Source: Nomia melanderi
Lineage: Eukaryota; Arthropoda; Insecta; Hymenoptera; Halictidae
Direction: 5' to 3'
DNA length: 64,000 nucleotides
Assembly: GCF_051020985.1 (NCBI RefSeq)
Contig: NW_027475143.1
Location: 744,001 to 808,000, forward strand
A model generated the notes under the pieces. It did not search any database and was not told where the DNA came from. It saw only the letters and a program-made list of their open reading frames with translations. Below are positions 38,453-50,818 of this stretch, in pieces; position 1 is the stretch's first letter, and every line of letters begins with the position of its first letter. A program made the translations under genes and the position numbers.

Positions 38453-41400
38453 CACAGTCCCATGGGGCCGGACACTCAGGGTGAGGGGAAAATCCAATAT
38501 ATATCTGGTGATATCTCGGGTGCTATTAGAGATAGCGCAATAAACCAAACTGAATTATCTGCAGGAGGCCCTGGCGCATGAATCTGTGCAACGGGAACGA
38601 CCTCGGACCACCAGGAGCCGAGAAAACCACAGTCTCATGGGGCCGGACACTCAGCGTCAGGGCAAAATCCAATATATATCTGGTGATATCTCGGGTGCTA
38701 TTAGAGAAAGCGCAATAAATCAAAGTGAATTATCTGCAGGAGGCCCTGGCGCATGAATCTGTGCAGCGGGAACGACTTCGGTCCACCAGGGGCCGAGAAA
38801 ACCACCGTCTCATGGGGCTGGCCACTCGGGGTGAGGGAAATATCCAATATATATCTGGTGATATCTCGGGTGCTATTACAGATAGCGCAATAAATCAAAG
38901 TGCATTGTCAGTAGGAGGCCCTGGCGCATGAATCTGTGCAGCGGGAACGACCTCGGACCACCAGGTGCCGAGAAAACTACAGTCTCATGCGGCCGGACTC
39001 TCAGGGTCTGGGGAAAATCCAATATATATCTGGTGATATCTCGGTTCCTATTACAGATAGCGAAATAAATCAAAGTGCATTGTCTGTAGGAGGCCCTGGC
39101 GCATGAATCTGTGCAGCGGGAACGACCTCGGACCGCTAGGGGCGGAGAAAACCACCGTCTCATGGGGCCGGACACTCAGGGTCAGGGGAAAATTCAATAT
39201 ATATCTGGTGATATCTCGGATGCTACTAGAGATAGCGCAAGAAACCAATTGAGTTATCTGCAGGAGGCTCTGGCGCCTGAATCTGTGCAGCGGGAACGAC
39301 CTCGGACCACCAGGGGCCGAAAAAACCACAGTCACATGGGGCCGGACACTCAGGGTCAGGGGAAAATCCAATATATATCTGGTGATATCTCGGGTGCTAT
39401 TAGTGATACCGCAATAAACCAAAGTGATTTGTCTGCAAGAGGCCCTGGTGCATGAATCTGTGCAGCGGGAACGACCTCGGATCACCAGGGGCCGAGAAAA
39501 CCACCATCTCATGGGGCCGGACACTCAGGGTCAGGGGAAAATCCAATATATATCTGGTGATATCTCGGGTGCTATTAGTGATAGCGCAATAAACCAAAGT
39601 GAATTATCTGCAGGAGGCCCTGACGCATGAATCTGTGCAGCGGGAACGACCTCGGACCACCAGGGGCCGAGAAAACCACAGTCTCATGGGGCCGGACACT
39701 CAGGGTCAGGGGAAAATCCAATATATATATGGTGATATCTCGGGTGCTATTACAGATAGCGCAATAAATCAATCGCATTGTCTGTAGGAGGCCCTGGCGC
39801 ATGAATCTGTGCAGCGGGAACGACCTCGGACCACCAGGGGCCGAGAAAACCACAGTCTCATGCGGCCGGACACTCAGGGTCTGGGGAAAATCCAATATAT
39901 ATCTGGTGATATCTCGGGTCCTATTACAGATAGGGAAATAAATCAAAGTGAATTATCTGCAGGAGGCCCTGGCGCCTGAATCTGTGCAGCGGGAACGACC
40001 TCGGACCACCAGGGGCCGAGAAAATCACCGTCTCATGGGGCCGGACTCTCATGGTCAGGGAAAAATCCAATATATATCTGGTGATATCTCGGGTGCTATT
40101 ACAGATAGCGCAATAAACCAAAGTGAATGATCTGCAGGAGGCCCTGGCGCATGAATCTGTGCAACGGGAACGACCTCGGACCACCAGGAGCCGAGAAAAC
40201 CACAGTCTCATGGGGCCGGACACTCAGGGTCAGGGCAAAATCCAATATATATCTGGTGATATCTCGGGTGCTATTAGAGATAGCGCAATAAACCAAAGTG
40301 AATTATCTGCAGGAGGCCCTGGCGCATGAATCTGTGCAGCGGGAACGACCTCGGTCCACCAGGGGCCGAGAAAACCACCGTCTCATGGGGCTGGACACAC
40401 AGGGTGAGGTAAATATCCAATATATATCTGGTGATATCTCGGGTGCTATTACAGATAGCGCAATAAATCAAAGTGCATTGTCAGTAGGAGGCCGTGGCGC
40501 ATGAATCTGGGCAGCGGGAACGACCTCGGACCACCAGGGGCCGAGAAAACCACCGTCTCATGGGGCCGGACACTCAGGGTCAGGGGAAAATCCAATATAT
40601 ATCTGGTGATATTTCGGGTGCTATTAGAGATAGCGCAATAAATCAAAGTGCATTGTCTGTAGGAGGCCCTGGCGCATGAATCTGTGCAGCGGGAACGACC
40701 TCGGACCACCAGGGGCCGAGAAAACCACAGTCTCATGGGGCCGGACACTCAGGGTCAGGGGAAAATCCAATATATATCTGGTGATATCTCGGGTGCTATT
40801 AGAGATAGCGCAATAAACCAAAGTGAATTATCTGCAGGAGGCCCCGGCGCATGAATCTCTGCAACGGGAACGACCTCGGACCACCAGGGCCGAGAAAACC
40901 ACAGTCTCATGGGGCCAGACACTCAGGGTCAGTGAAAAATCCAATATATATCTGGTGATGTCTTGGGTGCTATTAGAGATAGCGCAATAAACCAAAGTGA
41001 ATTATCTGCAGGAGGCCCTGGCGCATGAATCTGTGCAGCGGGAACGACCTCGGACCTCCAGGGGCCGAGACATCCACCGTCTCATGCGGCCGGACACTCA
41101 GGGTCTGGGGAAAATCCAATATATATCTGGTGATATCTCGGGTCCTATTACAGATAGCGAAATAAATCAAAGTGCATTGTCTGTAGGAGGCCCTGGCGCA
41201 TGAATCTGTGCAGCGGGAACGACCTCGGACCACCAGGGGCCGAGAAAACCACCGTTCATGGGGCCGGACACTCAGGGTCAGGGGAAAATCCAATATATAT
41301 CTGGTGATATTTCGGGTGCTATTAGAGATAGCGCAATGAACGAAAGTGAATTATCTGCAGGAGGCACTGGCGCATGAATCAGTGCAGCGGGAACGACCTC

Positions 41401-44400
41401 GGACCACCAGGGGCCGAAAAACCACAGTCACATGGGGCCGGACACTCAGGGTCAGGGGAAAATACCATATATATCTGGTGATATCTCGGGTGCTATTAGT
41501 GATAGCGCAATAAACCAAAGTGATTTGTCTGCAAGAGGCCCTGGTGCATGAATCTGTGCAGCGGGAACGACCTCGGACCACCAGGGGCCGAGAAAACCAC
41601 CATCTCATGGGGCCGGACACTCAGGGTCAGGGGAAAATCCAATATATATCTGATGATATCTCGGGTGCTATTACAGATAGCGCAATAAATCAAAGTGCAT
41701 TGTCTGTAGGAGGCCCTGGCGCATGATTCTATGCAGCGGGAACGACCTCGGACCACCAGGGGCCGAGAAAATCACCGTCTCATGGGGCCGGACTGTAAGG
41801 GTCAGGGAAAAACCCAATATATATCTGGTGATATCTGGGGTGCTATTAGAGATACCGCAATAAACGAAAGTGAATTATCTGCAGGAGGCACTGGCGCATG
41901 AATCAGTGCAGCGGGAACGACCTCGGTCCACCAGGGGCCGAGAAAACCACCGTCTCATGGGGCTGGACACTCAGGGTGAGGGAAATATCCAATATATATC
42001 TGGTGATATCTCGGGTGCTATTTGAGATAGCGCAATAAACCAAGTGAGTTATCTGCAGGAGGCCCTGGCGCCTGAATCTGTGCAGCGGGAACGACCTCGG
42101 ACCACCAGGGTCCGAAAAAACCACAGTCTCATGGGGCCGGACACTCAGGGTCAGGGGAAAATCCAATATATATCTGGTGATATCTCGGGTGCTATTACAG
42201 ATAGCGCAATAAATCAAAGTGCATTGTCAGTAGGAGGCCGTGGCGCATGAATCAGGGCAGCGGGAACGACCTCGGACCACCAGGGGCCGAGAAAACCACC
42301 GTCTCATGGGGCCGGACACTCAGGGTCAGGGGAAAATCCAATATATATCTGGTGATATTTCGGGTGCTATTAGAGATAGCGCAATAAATCAAAGTGCATT
42401 GTCTGTAGGAGGCCCTGGCGCATGAATCTGTGCAGCGGGAACGACCTCGGACCACCAGGGGCCGAGAAAACCACAGTCTCATGGGGCCGGACACTCAGGG
42501 TCAGGGGAAAATCCAATATATATCTGGTGATATCTCGGGTGCTATTAGAGATAGCGCAATAAACCAAAGTGAATTATCTGCAGGAGGCCCCGGCGCATGA
42601 ATCTCTGCAACGGGAACGACCTCGGACCACCAGGGGCCGAGAAAACCACAGTCTCATGGGGCCAGACACTCAGAGTCAGTGAAAAATCCAATATATATCT
42701 GGTGATGTCTTGGGTGCTATTAGAGATAGCGCAATAAACCAAAGTGAATTATCTGCAGGAGGCCCTGGCGCATGAATCTGTGCAGCGGGAACGACCTCGG
42801 ACCTCCAGGGGCCGAGACATCCACCGTCTCATGCGGCCGGACACTCAGGGTCTGGGGAAAATCCAATATATATCTGGTGATATCTCGGGTCCTATTACAG
42901 ATAGCGAAATAAATCAAAGTGCATTGTCTGTAGGAGGCCCTGGCGCATGAATTTGTGCAGCGGGAACGACCTCGGACCACCAGGGGCCGAGAAAACCACC
43001 GTTCATGGGGCCGGACACTCAGGGTCAGGGGAAAATCCAATATATATCTGGTGATATTTCGGGTGCTATTAGAGATAGCGCAATAAACGAAAGTGAATTA
43101 TCTGCAGGAGGCACTGGCACATGAATCAGTGCAGCGGGAACGACCTCGGACCACCAGGGGCCGAGAAAACCACCGTTTCATGGGGCCGGACACCCAGAGT
43201 CAGGGGAAATTCCAATATATATCTGGTGATATTTCGGGTGCTATTAGAGATAGCGCAATAAACCAAAGTGCATTGTCTGTAGGAGGCCCTGGCGCATGAA
43301 TTTGTGCAGCGGGAACGACCTCGAACCACCAGGGGCCGAGAAAACTACAGTCTCATGCGGCCGGACACTCAGGGTCTGCGGAAAATCCAATATATATCTG
43401 GTGATATCTCGGGTCCTATTACAGATAGGGAAATAAATCAAAGTGAATTATCTGCAGGAGGCCCTGGCGCATGAATCTGTGCAGCGGGAACGACCTCGGT
43501 CCACCAGGGGCCGAGAAAACCACCGTCTCATGGGGCTGGACACTCAGGGTGAGGGAAATATCCAATATATATCTGGTGATATCTCGGGTGCTATTACAGA
43601 TAGCGCAATAAATCAAAGTGCATTGTCAGTAGGAGGCCCTGGCGCATGAATCTGTGCAGCGGGAACGACCTCAGACCACCAGGGGCCGAGAAAACTACAG
43701 TCTCATGCGGCCGGACACTCAGGGTCTGGGGAAAATCCAATATATATCTGGAGATATCTCGGTTCCTATTACAGATAGCGAAATAAATCAAAGTGCATTG
43801 TCTGTAGGAGGCCCTGCCGCATGAATCTGTGCAGCGGGAACGACCTCGGTCCACCAGGGGCCGAGAAAACCACCGTCTCATGGGGCTGGACACTCAGGGT
43901 GAGGGAAATATCCAATATATATCTGGTGATATCTCGGGTGCTATTTGAGATAGCGCAATAAACCAAGTGAGTTATCTGCAGGAGGCCCTGGCGCCTGAAT
44001 CTGTGCAGCGGGAACGACCTCGGACCACCAGGGTCCGAAAAAACCACAGTCTCATGGGGCCGGACACTCAGGGTCAGGGGAAAATCCAATATATATCTGG
44101 TGATATCTCGGGTGCTATTACAGATAGCGCAATAAATCAAAGTGCATTGTCAGTAGGAGGCCGTGGCGCATGAATCAGGGCAGCGGGAACGACCTCGGAC
44201 CACCAGGGGCCGAGAAAACCACCGTCTCATGGGGCCGGACACTCAGGGTCAGGGGAAAATCCAATATATATCTGGTGATATTTCGGGTGCTATTAGAGAT
44301 AGCGCAATAAATCAAAGTGCATTGTCTGTAGGAGGCCCTGGCGCATGAATCTGTGCAGCGGGAACGACCTCGGACCACCAGGGGCCGAGAAAACCACAGT

Positions 44401-44740
44401 CTCATGGGGCCGGACACTCAGGGTCAGGGGAAAATCCAATATATATCTGGTGATATCTCGGGTGCTATTAGAGATAGCGCAATAAACCAAAGTGAATTAT
44501 CTGCAGGAGGCCCCGGCGCATGAATCTCTGCAACGGGAACGACCTCGGACCACCAGGGGCCGAGAAAACCACAGTCTCATGGGGCCAGACACTCAGAGTC
44601 AGTGAAAAATCCAATATATATCTGGTGATGTCTTGGGTGCTATTAGAGATAGCGCAATAAACCAAAGTGAATTATCTGCAGGAGGCCCTGGCGCATGAAT
44701 CTGTGCAGCGGGAACGACCTCGGACCTCCAGGGGCCGAGA
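38453..44740 (+). repeat. D2: divergent, indel-rich block of super-repeat copy 2
   Basis: It matches about 18510-24798 at a constant shift of 19,942 bp, including all the 1-bp losses (near 39249, 39773, 40888, 41255, 41415, 42042, 43002 and 43965). Reading both copies I found only four base differences, at 19989/39931, 21894/41836, 23835/43777 and 24372/44314; an alignment may show more. It lacks the first 560 or so bases of D1, because H7 joins it part-way. Confidence 0.85.
41912..43834 (+). repeat. 11-monomer sub-HOR in D2/E, 1,923-bp copy I
   Basis: This block matches the following sequence at a shift of 1,923 bp (11 monomers minus two single-base losses). Markers in order are the CCAAGTGAG 174-bp monomer, GAATCAGGGCAGC, GATATTTCGGG, CCCCGGCGCATGA, GATGTCTTGG, GAGACATCC and ACCGTTCATGG. 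The equivalent step in D1 is 22102 to 24025. Boundaries are approximate, since only subtype markers define them. Confidence 0.7.
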
Positions 44741-45268
44741 CATCCACCGTCTCATGCGGCCGGACACTCAGGGTCTGGGGAAAATCCAATATATATCTGG
44801 TGATATCTCGGGTCCTATTACAGATAGCGAAATAAATCAAAGTGCATTGTCTGTAGGAGGCCCTGGCGCATGAATCTGTGCAGCGGGAACGACCTCGGAC
44901 CACCAGGGGCCGAGAAAACCACCGTTCATGGGGCCGGACACTCAGGGTCAGGGGAAAATCCAATATATATCTGGTGATATTTCGGGTGCTATTAGAGATA
45001 GCGCAATAAACGAAAGTGAATTATCTGCAGGAGGCACTGGCACATGAATCAGTGCAGCGGGAACGACCTCGAACCACCAGGGGCCGAGAAAACCACCGTT
45101 TCATGGGGCCGGACACCCAGAGTCAGGGGAAATTCCAATATATATCTGGTGATATTTCGGGTGCTATTAGAGATAGCGCAATAAACCAAAGTGCATTGTC
45201 TGTAGGAGGCCCTGGCGCATGAATTTGTGCAGCGGGAACGACCTCGAACCACCAGGGGCCGAGAAAAC
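43835..45268 (+). repeat. 11-monomer sub-HOR copy II, interrupted by exchange
   Basis: It follows copy I at 1,923 bp until about 45268, crossing the end of the super-repeat at 44740. At 45246 it still has the TCGAACC marker of copy I, but at 45269 it reads AAAACCACC instead of AAAACTACAG. The switch therefore lies in 45246-45269, which spans the right half of dyad 1 (right arm 45256-45263). Confidence 0.65.
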
Positions 45269-45659
45269 CACCATCTCATGGGGCCGGACACTCAGGGTCA
45301 GGGGAAAATCCAATATATATCTGGTGATATCTCGGGTGCTATTAGAGATAGCGCAATAAACGAAAGTGAATTATCTGCAGGAGGCACTGGCGCATGAATC
45401 AGTGCAGCGGGAACGACCTCGGACCACCAGGGGCCGAGAAAACCACCGTTTCATGGGGCCGGACACCCAGAGTCAGGGGAAATTCCAATATATATCTGGT
45501 GATATCTCGGGTGCTATTAGAGATAGCGCAATAAACCAAAGTGAATTATCTGCAGGAGGCCCTGGCGCATGAATCTGTGCAGCGGGAACGACCTCGGTCC
45601 ACCAGGGGCCGAGAAAACCACCGTCTCATGGGGCTGGACACTCAGGGTGAGGGAAATAT

Positions 45660-45833
45660 CCAATATATATCTGGTGATATCTCGGGTGCTATTAGAGATA
45701 GCGCAATAAACCAAGTGAGTTATCTGCAGGAGGCCCTGGCGCCTGAATCTGTGCAGCGGGAACGACCTCGGACCACCAGGGTCCGAAAAAACCACAGTCT
45801 CATGGGGCCGGACACTCAGGGTCAGGGGAAAAT
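45660..45833 (+). repeat. 174-bp monomer (AACCAAGTGAG subtype), example
   Basis: CCAAT starts at 45660 and next at 45834, giving 174 bp. The loss is one A in AACCAAAGTGAG. The same lesion occurs near 22100, 24023, 42042, 43965, 45713, 47015, 48590, 55413 and 57162, always followed by the GGCGCCTGA / GGGTCCGAAAAAACC monomer half, so it is one lineage. Because 174 is a multiple of 3, the frame stays open through it and open frames of 119-157 codons appear (for example + 45541-45921, - 46819-47292). These are still satellite by-products, not genes. Confidence 0.85.
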
Positions 45834-46358
45834 CCAATATATATCTGGTGATATCTCGGGTCCTATTACAGATAGCGCAATAAATCAAAGTGCATTGTCA
45901 GTAGGAGGCCGTGGCGCATGAATCTGGGCAGCGGGAACGACATCGGACCACCAGGGGCCGAGAAAACCACCGTCTCATGGGGCCGGACACTCAGGGTCAG
46001 GGGAAAATCCAATATATATCTGGTGATATTTCGGGTGCTATCAGAGATAGCGCAATAAATCAAAGTGCATTGTCTGTAGGAGGCCCTGGCGCATGAATCT
46101 GTGCAGCGGGAACGACCTCGGACCACCAGGGGCCGAGAAAACCACAGTCTCATGGGGCCGGACACTCAGGGTCAGGGGAAAATCCAATATATATCTGGTG
46201 ATATCTCGGGTGCTATTAGAGATAGCGCAATAAACCAAAGTGAATTATCTGCAGGAGGCCCCGGTGCATGAATCTCTGCAACGGGAACGACCTCGGACCA
46301 CCAGGGGCCGAGAAAACCACAGTCTCATGGGGCCAGACACTCAGGGTCAGTGAAAAAT

Positions 46359-46611
46359 CCAATATATATCTGGTGATGTCTTGGGTGCTATTAGAGATAG
46401 CGCAATAAACGAAAGTGAATTATCTGCAGGAGGCACTGGCGCATGAATCAGTGATATCTCGGGTCCTATTACAGATAGGGAAATAAATCAAAGTGAATTA
46501 TCTGCAGGAGGCCCTGGCGCATGAATCTGTGCAGCGGGAACGACCTCGGTCCACCAGGGGCCGAGAAAACCACCGTCTCATGGGGCTGGACACTCAGGGT
46601 GAGGGAAATAT
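46359..46611 (+). repeat. Truncated monomer junction with 97-bp deletion
   Basis: Two monomers that should span 350 bp span 253 bp. GAATCAGTG, from the middle of one monomer, is joined at 46449-46454 to ATATCTCGGGTCC near the start of the next, removing dyad 1, the GC-rich half and the CCAATATATA word. GTG is present at both parental breakpoints, a 3-bp microhomology. This is the only large out-of-register event in the window. Confidence 0.9.
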
Positions 46612-46714
46612 CCAATATATATCTGGTGATATCTCGGGTGCTATTACAGATAGCGCAATAAATCAAAGTGCATTGTCAGTAGGAGGCCCTGGCGCATGAA
46701 TCTGTGCAGCGGGA

Positions 46715-48288
46715 ACGACCTCAGACCACCAGGGGCCGAGAAAACTACAGTCTCATGCGGCCGGACACTCAGGGTCTGGGGAAAATCCAATATATATCTG
46801 GTGATATCTCGGGTGCTATTACAGATAGCGCAATAAACCAAAGTGAATTATCTGCAGGAGGCCCTGGCGCATGAATCTGTGCAGCGGGAACGACCTCGGT
46901 CCACCAGGGGTCGAGAAAACCACCGTCTCATGGGGCTGGACACTCAGGGTGAGGGAAATATCCAATATATATCTGGTGATATCTCGGGTGCTATTAGAGA
47001 TAGCGCAATAAACCAAGTGAGTTATCTGCAGGAGGCCCTGGCGCCTGAATCTGTGCAGCGGGAACGACCTCGGACCACCAGGGTCCGAAAAAACCACAGT
47101 CTCATGGGGCCGGACACTCAGGGTCAGGGGAAAATCCAATATATATCTGGTGATATCTCGGGTCCTATTACAGATAGCGAAATAAATCAAAGTGCATTGT
47201 CTGTAGGAGGCCCTGGAGCATGAATCTGTGCAGCGGGATAGACCTCGGACCACCAGGGGCCGAGAAAACCACCGTCTCATGGGGCCGGACACTCAGAGTC
47301 AGGGGAAAATCCAATATATATCTGGTGATATCTCGGGTGCTATTACAGATAGCGCAATGAATCAGAGTGCATTGTCTGTAGGAGGCCCTGGAGCATGAAT
47401 CTGTGCAGCGGGAACGACCTCGGACCACCAGGGGCCGAGAAAACCACCGTCTCATGGGGCCGGACACTCTGGTTCAGGGAAAAATCCAATATATATGTGG
47501 TGATATCTCGGGTGCTATTACAGATAGCGCATTAAACCAAAGTGCATTGCCTGTAGGAGGCCCTGGCGCATGAATCTGTGCAGCGGGAACGACCTCGGAC
47601 CACCAGGGGCCGAGAAAACTACAGTCTCATGAGGCCGGACACTCAGGGTCTGGGGAAAATGCAATATATATCTGGTGATATCTCGGGTCCTATTACAGAT
47701 AGCGAAATAAATCAAAGTGCATTGTCTGTAGGAGGCCCTGGCGCATGAATCTGTGCAGCGGGATAGACCTCGGACCACCAGGGGCCGAGAAAACTACCGT
47801 CACATGGGGCCGGACACTCAGGGTCAGGGGAAAATCCAATATATATCTGGTGATATCTCGGTTGCTATTATATATAGCGCAACAAACCAAAGTGAGTTAT
47901 CTGTAGGAGGCCCTGGCGCATGAATCTGTGCAGCGGGAACGACCTCGGACCACCAGGGGCCGAGAAAACCACCGTCCCCAGGGGCCGGACACTTAGGGTC
48001 AGTGAAATATCCAATATATATCTGGTGATATCTCGGGTGCTATTACAGATAGCGCAATAAATCAAAGTGAGTTATCTGCAGGAGGCCCTGGCGCATGAAT
48101 CTGTGCAACGGGAACGACCTCGGACCACCAGGGGCCGAAAAAACCACAGTCTCATGGGGCCGGACACTCAGGGTCAGGGAAAAATCCAATATATATCTGG
48201 TGATATCTTGGGTGCTGTTAGAGATAGCGCAATAAACCAAAGTGAATTATCTGCAGGAGGCCCTGGCGCATGAATCTGTGCAGCGGGA
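46715..48288 (+). repeat. 9-monomer tandem duplicate, copy 1 (1,574 bp)
   Basis: It matches the following 1,574 bp at constant shift. The set includes the GGGATAGACC monomers, CTGGTTCAGGG, AAATGCAATATA and CCGTCCCCAGGGG. Differences from copy 2 include CCGTCACATGG (47798), CGGTTGCTATT (47860) and GAGTTATC (48069). Ends are approximate. A related block occurs at about 55381-56750. Confidence 0.7.
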
Positions 48289-49862
48289 ACGACCTCGGAC
48301 CACCAGAGGCCGAGAAAACTACAGTCTCATGCGGCCGGACACTCAGGGTCTGGGGAAAATCCAATATATATCTGGTGATATCTCGGGTGCTATTACAGAT
48401 AGCGCTATAAACCAAAGTGAATTATTTGCAGGAGGCCCTGGCGCATGAATCTGTGCAGCGGGAACGACCTCGGTCCACCAGGGGTCGAGAAAACCACCGT
48501 CTCATGGGGCTGGACACTCAGGGTGAGGGAAATATCCAATATATATCTGGTGATATCTCGGGTGCTATTAGAGATAGCGCAATAAACCAAGTGAGTTATC
48601 TGCAGGAGGCCCTGGCGCCTGAATCTGTGCAGCGGGAACGACCTCGGACCACCAGGGTCCGAAAAAACCACAGTCTCATGGGGCCGGACACTCAGGGTCA
48701 GGGGAAAATCCAATATATATCTGGTGATATCTCGGGTCCTATTACAGATAGCGAAATAAATCAAAGTGCATTGTCTGTAGGAGGCCCTGGAGCATGAATC
48801 TGTGCAGCGGGATAGACCTCGGACCACCAGGGGCCGAGAAAACCACCGTCTCATGGGGCCGGACACTCAGAGTCAGGGGAAAATCCAATATATATCTGGT
48901 GATATCTCGGGTGCTATTACAGATAGCGCAATGAATCAAAGTGCATTGTCTGTAGGAGGCCCTGGAGCATGAATCTGTGCAGCGGGAACGACCTCGGACC
49001 ACCAGGGGCCGAGAAAACCACCGTCTCATGGGGCCGGACACTCTGGTTCAGGGAAAAATCCAATATATATGTGGTGATATCTCGGGTGCTATTACAGATA
49101 GCGCATTAAACCAAAGTGCATTGCCTGTAGGAGGCCCTGGCGCATGAATCTGTGCAGCGGGAACGACCTCGGACCACCAGGGGCCGAGAAAACTACAGTC
49201 TCATGAGGCCGGACACTCAGGGTCTGGGGAAAATGCAATATATATCTGGTGATATCTCGGGTCCTATTACAGATAGCGAAATAAATCAAAGTGCATTGTC
49301 TGTAGGAGGCCCTGGCGCATGAATCTGTGCAGCGGGATAGACCTCGGACCACCAGGGGCCGAGAAAACTACCGTCTCATGGGGCCGGACACTCAGGGTCA
49401 GGGGAAAATCCAATATATATCTGGTGATATCTCGGGTGCTATTATATATAGCGCAACAAACCAAAGTGAGTTATCTGTAGGAGGCCCTGGCGCATGAATC
49501 TGTGCAGCGGGAACGACCTCGGACCACCAGGGGCCGAGAAAACCACCGTCCCCAGGGGCCGGACACTTAGGGTCAGTGAAATATCCAATATATATCTGGT
49601 GATATCTCGGGTGCTATTACAGATAGCGCAATAAATCAAAGTGAATTATCTGCAGGAGGCCCTGGCGCATGAATCTGTGCAACGGGAACGACCTCGGACC
49701 ACCAGGGGCCGAAAAAACCACAGTCTCATGGGGCCGGACACTCAGGGTCAGGGAAAAATCCAATATATATCTGGTGATATCTTGGGTGCTGTTAGAGATA
49801 GCGCAATAAACCAAAGTGAATTATCTGCAGGAGGCCCTGGCGCATGAATCTGTGCAGCGGGA
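48289..49862 (+). repeat. 9-monomer tandem duplicate, copy 2 (1,574 bp)
   Basis: This is the second copy of the preceding block, with GCGCTATAAACC (about 48400) and TTATTTGCAGG (about 48422) as private changes. It ends where GGGATCGACC (about 49860) replaces the copy-1 sequence. It carries the 174-bp monomer near 48590, as copy 1 does near 47015. Confidence 0.7.
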
Positions 49863-50590
49863 TCGACCTCGGACCACCAGGGGCCGAGAAAACCACCGTC
49901 TCATGGGGCCGGACACTCAGGGTCAGGGCAAAATCCAATATATATCTGGTGATATCTCGGGTGCTATTAGAGATAGCGCAATAAACCAAAGTGTATTATC
50001 TGGAGGAGGCCCTGGCGCATGAATGTGTGCAGCGGGAACGACCTCGGACCACCAGGGGCCGAGAAAATCGCAGTCTCATGGGGCCGGACACTCAGGGTCA
50101 GGGAAAAATCCAATACATATCTGGTGATATCTCGGGCGCTATTAGAGATAGCGCAATACACCAAAGTGAATTATCTGCAGGAGGCCCTGGCGCATGAATC
50201 TGTGCAGCGGGAACGACCTCGGTCCACCAGGGGCCGAGAAAACCACCGTCTCATGGGGCTGGACACTCAGGGTGAGGGAAATATCCAATATATATCTGGT
50301 GATATCTCGGGTGCTATTACAGATAGCGCAATAAATCAAAGTGCATTGTCAGTAGGACGCCCTGGCGCATGCTTCTGTGCAGCGGGAACGACCTAGGACC
50401 ACCAGGGGCCGAGAAAACCACCGTCTCATGGGGCCGGACTGTAAGGGTCAGGGAAAAACCCAATATATATCTGGTGATATCTAGGGTGCTATTAGAGATA
50501 CCGCAATAAATCAAAGTGCATTGTCTGTAGGAGGCCCTGGCGAATGAATCTGTGCAGCAGGAACGACCTCGGACCACCAGGGGCCGAGAA

Positions 50591-50643
50591 AATTAGTGAT
50601 ATTCGGAATCCGTCACCCAAGGTCATGTAAAAATGCAGCATAT
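50591..50643 (+). repeat. Diverged mosaic segment 1
   Basis: After GGGGCCGAGAAAA the usual CCACCGTCTCATGG is replaced by TTAGTGATATTCGG, then GTCACCCAAGGTCATG and AAATGCAGCATATATC. The second part aligns base for base with the normal monomer at roughly 55-60% identity, so this is a diverged relative rather than an insertion. Length and register are unchanged. The remaining 120 or so bases are ordinary satellite. Confidence 0.85.
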
Positions 50644-50765
50644 ATCTGGTGATATCTCGGGTGCTATTACAGATTGCGCAATAAATCAAAGTGCATTGTC
50701 TGCAGGAAGCCCTGGCGCATGTATCTGTGCAGCGGGAACGACCTCGGACCACCAGGGGCCGAGAA

Positions 50766-50818
50766 AATTAGTGATATTCGGAGTCCGTCACCCAAGGTCA
50801 TGTAAAAATGCAGCATAT
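50766..50818 (+). repeat. Diverged mosaic segment 2
   Basis: Same diverged segment as at 50591, exactly one monomer later, with GGAGTCC in place of GGAATCC. Two neighbouring mosaics suggest a local monomer duplication after the mosaic arose. Confidence 0.85.

Larger units (their letters stand above)
24799..44740 (+). repeat. Super-repeat copy 2 (19,942 bp): H5 + H6 + H7 + D2
   Basis: It is adjacent to copy 1 and in the same orientation. H5 pairs with H2, while H6 and H7 are closest to H4, judged by shared rare variants. One monomer reads AAAATCAAATATATATCCGG in H2 (10321) and H5 (28165), but has TCCAAT in H4 (16451), H6 (32719) and H7 (37094). H6 and H7 also share GGGAGCGACC (31594, 35969), not seen in H4, so they are sister units from a later local duplication. 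The copy ends at 44740, after which the sequence departs from the H-type start seen after copy 1. Confidence 0.85.
44741..46714 (+). repeat. E1: start of heterogeneous domain, continuing D-type monomers
   Basis: It carries the same monomer subtypes as D2 but in a new order after 45269, with 1-bp losses near 44923 and 45713 and the 97-bp truncation at about 46452. Monomers with GGAGGCACTGGC and GATATTTCGGG are common. It has no counterpart in H sections. Confidence 0.7.

Noticed and set aside
50591..50643. Insertion of a mobile element fragment
   Set aside because: Monomer length is unchanged and the tract still aligns to the normal monomer, so it is a diverged homologous segment and not an insertion.
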